Origin: Bacteroidaceae bacterium
GTDB lineage: Bacteria > Bacteroidota > Bacteroidia > Bacteroidales > Bacteroidaceae
NCBI GenBank assembly: GCA_028707655.1
Contig: JAQWAN010000041.1
Coordinates: 1 to 11,285, forward strand
Direction: 5' to 3'
Length of the DNA: 11,285 nt
A program made the translations under genes and the position numbers. Below, one piece after another: positions 6,878-11,285 of this stretch. The notes under the pieces are model-generated. The model was not told the DNA's origin and ran no database searches. It saw nothing but the letters and a program-made list of their open reading frames with translations. Within the stretch, counting starts at the first letter, position 1. Every line of letters begins with the position of its first letter.

Positions 6878-9800
6878 TTAAAAGGTTAGATTAACACCAA
6901 AAGACATACCCATTGTAGCTGGTACGCCACAGTAATCCATACCTACAGAACTAGAACCGGTAACACCAGATCCAGCAGCAGAAGCTTCAGGATCTAAACC
7001 ATCATAATTAGTAATGAGAATAAGGTTATTTCCAGTCAAAGTGAACATACAACCTTTTATGAATTTAGTTTTAGCTAATAAGGATTTAGGCATTGTATAG
7101 GATAAGGATATGGTACGAAGACGTAACCAGTTTGTTTTTGTAATAAAACTAGCTGATTCTTTTGGTAAATAGGTCTGATAATAATCCATAATAACCTTAC
7201 GGCCACTCACTTGAGTTCCACTCATGTTATAAGTTCCATCAGCTGTAAATGTAAAGGTTTTATCTTCATACTCACCTGCTGCATTTTTCACTACACCAGT
7301 AGTTGTTAATGTTTCACGATTAGCAGAACGGTCACTTACACCTGCCACTGTCATGGCATAATCTGTACCATTAAAGACATCACCACCTACGCGGAAATCC
7401 CAAAGGAAAGATAAATTCCAATTTTTATATTGAATACTATTATTAAAACCTCCAATAAATTTAGGCTCTCTATTACCAACCTTATCGGTTGTAGCATTAG
7501 TAGAAGTAGGCATTCCAAAGTCATCTAAAACAATCTTACCATCATCCGTACGTGTCCAAGTAGAACCGGAGATAGCCATAAAATTACCATTATTAAAAGA
7601 AGCAGCTTTTGCACTACCAATCTGTACATCTGTTACATAAAGAACATCAACACCTTCAATAAGGTTTTCAACAGTACCACGGTTACCAGATACATTAAGG
7701 GTAGCATCCCAACGGAAATCACGTGTTTGAATAGGTGTTCCCTTGATAGACAACTCCATACCTTTATTTCTAACATCACCCGCATTGATAGAACAGAAAA
7801 TATAACCTGTAGATTGTCCTAAACGAGGTGCAATAATTTGATCGTATGAGTTATTGGTATAGTAAGTAAGGTCAAAACCTATACGTCCCTTCAAGAAACG
7901 CATTTCTAAACCATACTCAGTAGATTCTGTTGTTTCTGGTTTAAGATAAGGATTACCACGACTCCAATTATTACCAACCCCTGGTAGGCCACCTAAGAAA
8001 GTACGAATGGGCCATAAAGATGTACCTGTTTCATAAGGACTAGTATCTTTACCTACACGAGCCCAAGATGCACGTACCTTACCAAAAGAAATAACATCAT
8101 TATCAGGTAGTAATTCACTAAAGATAAAACTACCAGCTACAGAGGGATAAAAATAAGAACGATTCTCAATTGGTAATGTTGAAGTCCAATCATTACGTCC
8201 TGTTACAGTTAAGTAAGCTAAACTCTTATAAGCCATACGGAACTCACCATATAGACCTACCATACGTTTACGACTATGACTATCTTCAAATTTCTTGTTA
8301 TCTGCTAAGATATTAGCAAAACTATAAAGACCTGGCGTCTCAAACTGATAACCCATACGGTTATGTCTTGTAATCTTAGTATCTTCTACAGAATTACCAA
8401 TCAATAAGTTAAGGTCGAAATCACCAAATTTCTTATGGAAGTTAGACATGAAGTTAGAAGACATATACATGTATTCTGTATCACTTTCACTCATCATACC
8501 CTTCTGCCATAATAGCATAACAGCACCTTCTGGAGCTATGTTTGTATAGTTACTTAACTCATAACTATCCACACCTGCGCGATAAGTAAGATTCCACCAG
8601 TCGTTAATCTTATAATCGAAAGATAAACTACCAGTTAAACGTTCTGTCTTATCTTTTAATGAATTCTCATTAATAAGCCAATAAGGATTCTCTACATCGT
8701 CTGCCAATTCTTGAAGACCTTCGAACATACGATATTTAGAGCCATCATCATTGAGGTATTTAGACATGTTTTCATTACGAGCCCATGTGTAAACAGAATT
8801 CATAGAACCTGTTCCGCCAGAGCCATATAAACCAGCACTGGTTAATGTCTTGTCGGTATTAGATAAGGTATAAGCAACATTTGCTGATACTTTTAAATTA
8901 CCATATTTTTGCTCGCCATTTACACGGAAAGTCGTTTTATCATAACCTGTTTCTGGAATAATACCTGCTTGATCAAAACGAGAAGCTGAAACATAGAATG
9001 TACCATTTTTATGACCACCAGAAATACTTACACTATTATCGAAAATAGCAGAAGTCTGGAAGAAATCGTCCATATTGTTATAAACGGTTTCACCATCAGC
9101 AAATGGCTCACCCCAAGAGCGCGTAGAATAGGTATCTAATACACCATTCTCATTATAATATCCACGTTTATAGGTGGATTGCTTATTAGGTAAACGATTG
9201 GCCCAGCTAAGAATAGCTCTTGAACCCACATTTACTTCAACAGCACCCTCTTTACCTTTTTTAGTAGTAATCATTACTACACCGGCAGAAGCTTTTGAAC
9301 CATAAAGAGCAGCAGCAGCTGGTCCTTTTAGTACAGAGATATTTTCAATATCCTCTGGGTTAATATCCATCACACGGTTAGAACTAGTAGTAGAAACGGA
9401 AGAAGCACCATCAAAAGCAGAGTTACCACCCGATGGTGTAGAGTTATCATAAATGATTCCATCTACTACAAACAAAGGTTGATTATCACGTTCTAGTGAT
9501 GTACCACCACGTAAGATAATCTGTGCACCTGCACCAGCTGCACCAGAACTTTGTGTAATATTTACACCTGCCATTTTTCCACTTAATGAACTTAATGGAT
9601 TAGATGTTTTGTTTTTTAATAACTCGGCGCTTTTGATATCTTGTACGGCATATCCTAAGGCTTTCTTTTCCTTTCGGATACCCATTGCTGTAACGATAAC
9701 TTCACCAAGTTTTTCTGTATCTTCTACAAGCACAATTCTATAACTAGAAGAATTAGTAACTTGAACCATTTGACTGGAAAAACCAATATAGGTAATAACT

Positions 9801-10057
9801 AATGTAGCACCTTTAGAGGCTGTTAAAACAAAGTTACCATCTAAGTCCGTGATTGTTCCATTAGATGTACCCTTTACAAGTACATTGGCACCAATAATCG
9901 GTTCCCCTTTGGGGTCGACTACAACACCTTTAATTTTTTGGGTTTGTTGAGCTATCTGAGCATTACTTACAGTACGGTCTGCAGCTTTTACTGTAGAAGG
10001 CGTAAATAAGCAGAGCATTGAAAGCAAAACAAATGACCAACAATAATTCTTTTTCAT
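6878..10057 (-). CDS. SusC/RagA-type TonB-dependent outer membrane transporter
   Basis: This 1059-residue protein carries a signal peptide with cleavage near VKA/ADR (25/26), then a carboxypeptidase-regulatory-like domain at about 42-115 (IKGVVVDPKGEPIIGANV, GTSNGTITDLDGNF). A TonB-box-like LGEVIVTA follows at 117-124. The plug has PLFVVDGII (194-202) and EDIENISVLKGPAAAALYGSKASAGVV (235-261, the SusC family signature). The rest is a long beta-barrel ending in GVNLTF with a terminal phenylalanine, as outer-membrane insertion requires. No STN domain precedes the regulatory-like domain, so direct signalling to an anti-sigma factor is unlikely. The frame is open up to 10168, but the promoter lies inside that extension, so the ATG at 10057, followed by a proper signal peptide, is the real start. 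It pairs with the SusD gene 27 bp downstream. Substrate unknown. Confidence 0.95.
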   Translation of the reverse strand: MKKNYCWSFVLLSMLCLFTPSTVKAADRTVSNAQIAQQTQKIKGVVVDPKGEPIIGANVLVKGTSNGTITDLDGNFVLTASKGATLVITYIGFSSQMVQVTNSSSYRIVLVEDTEKLGEVIVTAMGIRKEKKALGYAVQDIKSAELLKNKTSNPLSSLSGKMAGVNITQSSGAAGAGAQIILRGGTSLERDNQPLFVVDGIIYDNSTPSGGNSAFDGASSVSTTSSNRVMDINPEDIENISVLKGPAAAALYGSKASAGVVMITTKKGKEGAVEVNVGSRAILSWANRLPNKQSTYKRGYYNENGVLDTYSTRSWGEPFADGETVYNNMDDFFQTSAIFDNSVSISGGHKNGTFYVSASRFDQAGIIPETGYDKTTFRVNGEQKYGNLKVSANVAYTLSNTDKTLTSAGLYGSGGTGSMNSVYTWARNENMSKYLNDDGSKYRMFEGLQELADDVENPYWLINENSLKDKTERLTGSLSFDYKINDWWNLTYRAGVDSYELSNYTNIAPEGAVMLLWQKGMMSESDTEYMYMSSNFMSNFHKKFGDFDLNLLIGNSVEDTKITRHNRMGYQFETPGLYSFANILADNKKFEDSHSRKRMVGLYGEFRMAYKSLAYLTVTGRNDWTSTLPIENRSYFYPSVAGSFIFSELLPDNDVISFGKVRASWARVGKDTSPYETGTSLWPIRTFLGGLPGVGNNWSRGNPYLKPETTESTEYGLEMRFLKGRIGFDLTYYTNNSYDQIIAPRLGQSTGYIFCSINAGDVRNKGMELSIKGTPIQTRDFRWDATLNVSGNRGTVENLIEGVDVLYVTDVQIGSAKAASFNNGNFMAISGSTWTRTDDGKIVLDDFGMPTSTNATTDKVGNREPKFIGGFNNSIQYKNWNLSFLWDFRVGGDVFNGTDYAMTVAGVSDRSANRETLTTTGVVKNAAGEYEDKTFTFTADGTYNMSGTQVSGRKVIMDYYQTYLPKESASFITKTNWLRLRTISLSYTMPKSLLAKTKFIKGCMFTLTGNNLILITNYDGLDPEASAAGSGVTGSSSVGMDYCGVPATMGMSFGVNLTF

Positions 10058-10083
10058 AAGCTTGATTTTTTTTGGTTTGTTTG

Positions 10084-10115
10084 CAAATATATCATATAAT
10101 TTAAGTCTAAGAAAA
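10084..10115 (-). promoter_or_regulatory. Likely promoter of the susC-susD operon
   Basis: On the minus strand TATATTTG (10084-10091) matches the -7 consensus TAnnTTTG. About 19 bp upstream stands TTTC (10111-10114), one base off the -33 element. Transcription would begin near 10077, leaving a short A-rich leader of about 20 nt before the ATG at 10057. Confidence 0.65.
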
Positions 10116-10224
10116 TAAATTAAGCATTTTTTTAGTCTATAATTCATTATTTTAGTAACAGGGAGCATCTACACGGAATAAGACACTTTATCTTAAAAAA
10201 ATCATGTTATAGAACAGGCTTTGC

Positions 10225-10240
10225 ACAAAAATAAACTAAA
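10225..10240. repeat. 16-bp direct repeat, copy 1
   Basis: ACAAAAATAAACTAAA occurs here and again, identically and in the same orientation, 64 bp to the right. On the minus strand it contains TATTTTTG, a match to the -7 promoter motif. The copy is directly followed on the plus strand by AATGTT. Confidence 0.8.
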
Positions 10241-10288
10241 AATGTTTTTTTTATTTTATGGTCAATCGAAGATATTACAAAAACGATA

Positions 10289-10304
10289 ACAAAAATAAAC
10301 TAAA
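10289..10304. repeat. 16-bp direct repeat, copy 2
   Basis: This is the exact second copy of ACAAAAATAAACTAAA. It lies about 230 bp upstream of the susC start codon and again contains TATTTTTG on the minus strand. An AAAATGTT follows 10 bp later at 10315-10322, echoing the AAAATGTT at 10239-10246 next to copy 1, so the duplicated unit may once have been longer. Confidence 0.8.
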
Positions 10305-10469
10305 CCAGCTCTCTAAAATGTTAATAAAAGAAATAGTCGATACAAGCCTCCAATCGAGGGGTAACAAATATGCTCTATATTTTGAGCTAAAGAAGCAACA
10401 AATCTAAACAGACGTAAATATCGAAAATAAATTTTAACTAGCAGCAACAATTACTTCAATTTTTAAAAC

Positions 10470-10506
10470 AAAAAAAAAGGGATGTACCTTATGCAAGATA
10501 CATCCC
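10470..10506 (-). terminator. Intrinsic terminator after the partial susD gene
   Basis: The stem pairs 10497-10506 with 10479-10488 (10 bp, one G-U) around an 8-nt loop. On the minus strand it is followed by nine U residues (A-run 10470-10478). It begins about 20 bp after the stop codon at 10527, so the upstream uptake unit ends here and the following susC-susD pair needs its own promoter. Confidence 0.88.
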
Positions 10507-10526
10507 CATTCTACAAAAAAGAAAAA

Positions 10527-11285
10527 CTATTTAAAATTCTCCCATAAAGGTGTTTGTGTTAATACATAACCTTTATTCTCATAATCGGTAATTTGATTTT
10601 TACCTATTGGGGATAAATAAACTTCATCGTTAAATACATTACGATCAGCTGCCTTTTCTGTCTGATAGAAACCAACCATTTGATCACCATTTGTACCATC
10701 ATAGGTTACAATAGTACCATCTGCATGACGAACTTTTAATAAGCCCACCTTACCAGAAGTTAAGAAGGATGGTAATTCATTTGGAAAATCTACCCATGGG
10801 CCGAATAGGTTATCAGGATGCGTTGTACAATTCATATATTGGATCTTTTTCCAACGTCTGATGTCATGCAAACGAGAAGACTCATATATAAATTCCATAC
10901 GACGCTCACGACGAATCTCCCAAATAAGAGCAGGAACATCACTATCTCTAGCTGGGTCATTTGGTAATAAAGAAAGCATTAGAGGAGCTGTTTTAGTTAC
11001 ACCGGTAGCAATAGCTTCGTCATCTAGAGGACGGTTACGAATTACATTAATCGATTTATCTAAATCACTTTGTGTAACAGCAGCGCCACCCATGGTAGCC
11101 AATTCAGCTTTTGCTTCTATCCAATTTAACAAGACCTCAGCATAACGCAAACAAGGTGCGTCATTAGTATTTGTATTACTCATATATTTAGATGGGAGAT
11201 TTGCTAAATTATCTTCACGAACATAATTAGCACCTTCTCTACTAATAAACTTATCTTGACACAATAAACTAGAAGATTTGATATG
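10527..11285 (-). CDS. SusD/RagB family lipoprotein, C-terminal part (cut by window edge)
   Basis: The frame is open without a stop to the right edge, so only the last 252 residues of a larger protein are present; no start codon needs to be placed. It carries the C-terminal SusD/RagB signatures in order: LRYAEVLLNWIEAKAEL, then NVIRNRPLDDEA, then EIRRERRMEFIYESSRLHDIRRWKKI, then a late YLSPIGKNQI followed by a closing TPLWENFK. This is the classical SusD_RagB layout, different from the SusD-like_2 form of the other gene, so the two are not recent duplicates. Its susC partner is expected just beyond the right edge. The protein would sit on the cell surface, bound to its porin as a ligand-capturing lid. 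Its own terminator lies directly downstream. Substrate unknown. Confidence 0.92.
   Translation of the reverse strand, partial: HIKSSSLLCQDKFISREGANYVREDNLANLPSKYMSNTNTNDAPCLRYAEVLLNWIEAKAELATMGGAAVTQSDLDKSINVIRNRPLDDEAIATGVTKTAPLMLSLLPNDPARDSDVPALIWEIRRERRMEFIYESSRLHDIRRWKKIQYMNCTTHPDNLFGPWVDFPNELPSFLTSGKVGLLKVRHADGTIVTYDGTNGDQMVGFYQTEKAADRNVFNDEVYLSPIGKNQITDYENKGYVLTQTPLWENFK

Larger units (their letters stand above)
10116..10469. other. AT-rich non-coding gap upstream of susC
   Basis: No convincing gene is seen on either strand. On the minus strand, which reads toward susC, the gap contains three further exact TAnnTTTG matches: 10226-10233, 10290-10297 (both inside a 16-bp direct repeat) and 10399-10406. 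None has a good -33 partner. I see no strong hairpin and no long inverted repeat of the kind that flanks invertible promoters. A binding region for a regulator of the uptake operon is possible but unproven. Confidence 0.5.

Noticed and set aside
10058..10168. A 37-codon N-terminal extension of SusC
   Set aside because: The extension contains the likely promoter and would bury the signal peptide; starting at 10057 gives a normal secreted SusC.
10350..10361. Short CCTC/GAGG hairpin in the susC upstream gap
   Set aside because: A 4-bp stem is too short to be meaningful.
10116..10469. Phase-variable invertible promoter, as known upstream of some Bacteroides susCD operons
   Set aside because: I looked for inverted repeats flanking the promoter and found only direct repeats; no recombinase gene is in the window.
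10861..11145. A 94-codon plus-strand open frame within the partial susD
   Set aside because: It lies fully antisense to a well-supported SusD C-terminus and shows no domain, signal peptide or promoter.

Overview
The window looks like a chromosomal segment from an AT-rich member of the Bacteroidota, most likely order Bacteroidales. Three things point there. There are two SusC/SusD-type nutrient uptake modules. Promoters fit the Bacteroidetes -33/-7 pattern (TTTG, then TAnnTTTG) rather than the enterobacterial type. Start codons lack clear Shine-Dalgarno sequences and sit behind A/T-rich leaders. The species cannot be named from the sequence alone.

Left part (1-5000), housekeeping and small accessory genes: a tRNA-Ser(UGA) with encoded CCA on the minus strand, with its own consensus promoter and intrinsic terminator; mutS2 on the plus strand; a convergent minus-strand gene for a small secreted Spy/DUF4890-like protein with a very basic tail; and, divergent from that, a plus-strand major facilitator transporter of the fucose-permease (FHS) type. 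The 173-bp divergent region between these last two holds a set of repeated half-sites that could be an operator.

Right part (5000-11285), outer-membrane nutrient uptake, all on the minus strand: an intact susC-susD pair (a TonB-dependent porin of 1059 residues and a lipoprotein of 610 residues, 27 bp apart) ends at a bidirectional terminator shared with the transporter. Upstream of susC lies a gap of about 470 bp with a good promoter next to susC, a perfect 16-bp direct repeat carrying further promoter-like motifs, and the terminator of the preceding unit. That unit is the 3' end of a second, different SusD gene, which runs off the right edge. SusC and SusD would form a lidded outer-membrane transporter that captures a ligand at the cell surface and passes it to the periplasm using TonB energy. 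The FHS permease could move a sugar across the inner membrane, but nothing in the sequence ties it to this SusCD pair, and no degradative enzyme in the window identifies the substrate.

I found no insertion sequence, phage gene, CRISPR array or toxin-antitoxin pair, and no clear new system. The best leads are regulatory: the half-site cluster near 3428-3477 and the repeated promoter-like elements at 10225-10304.
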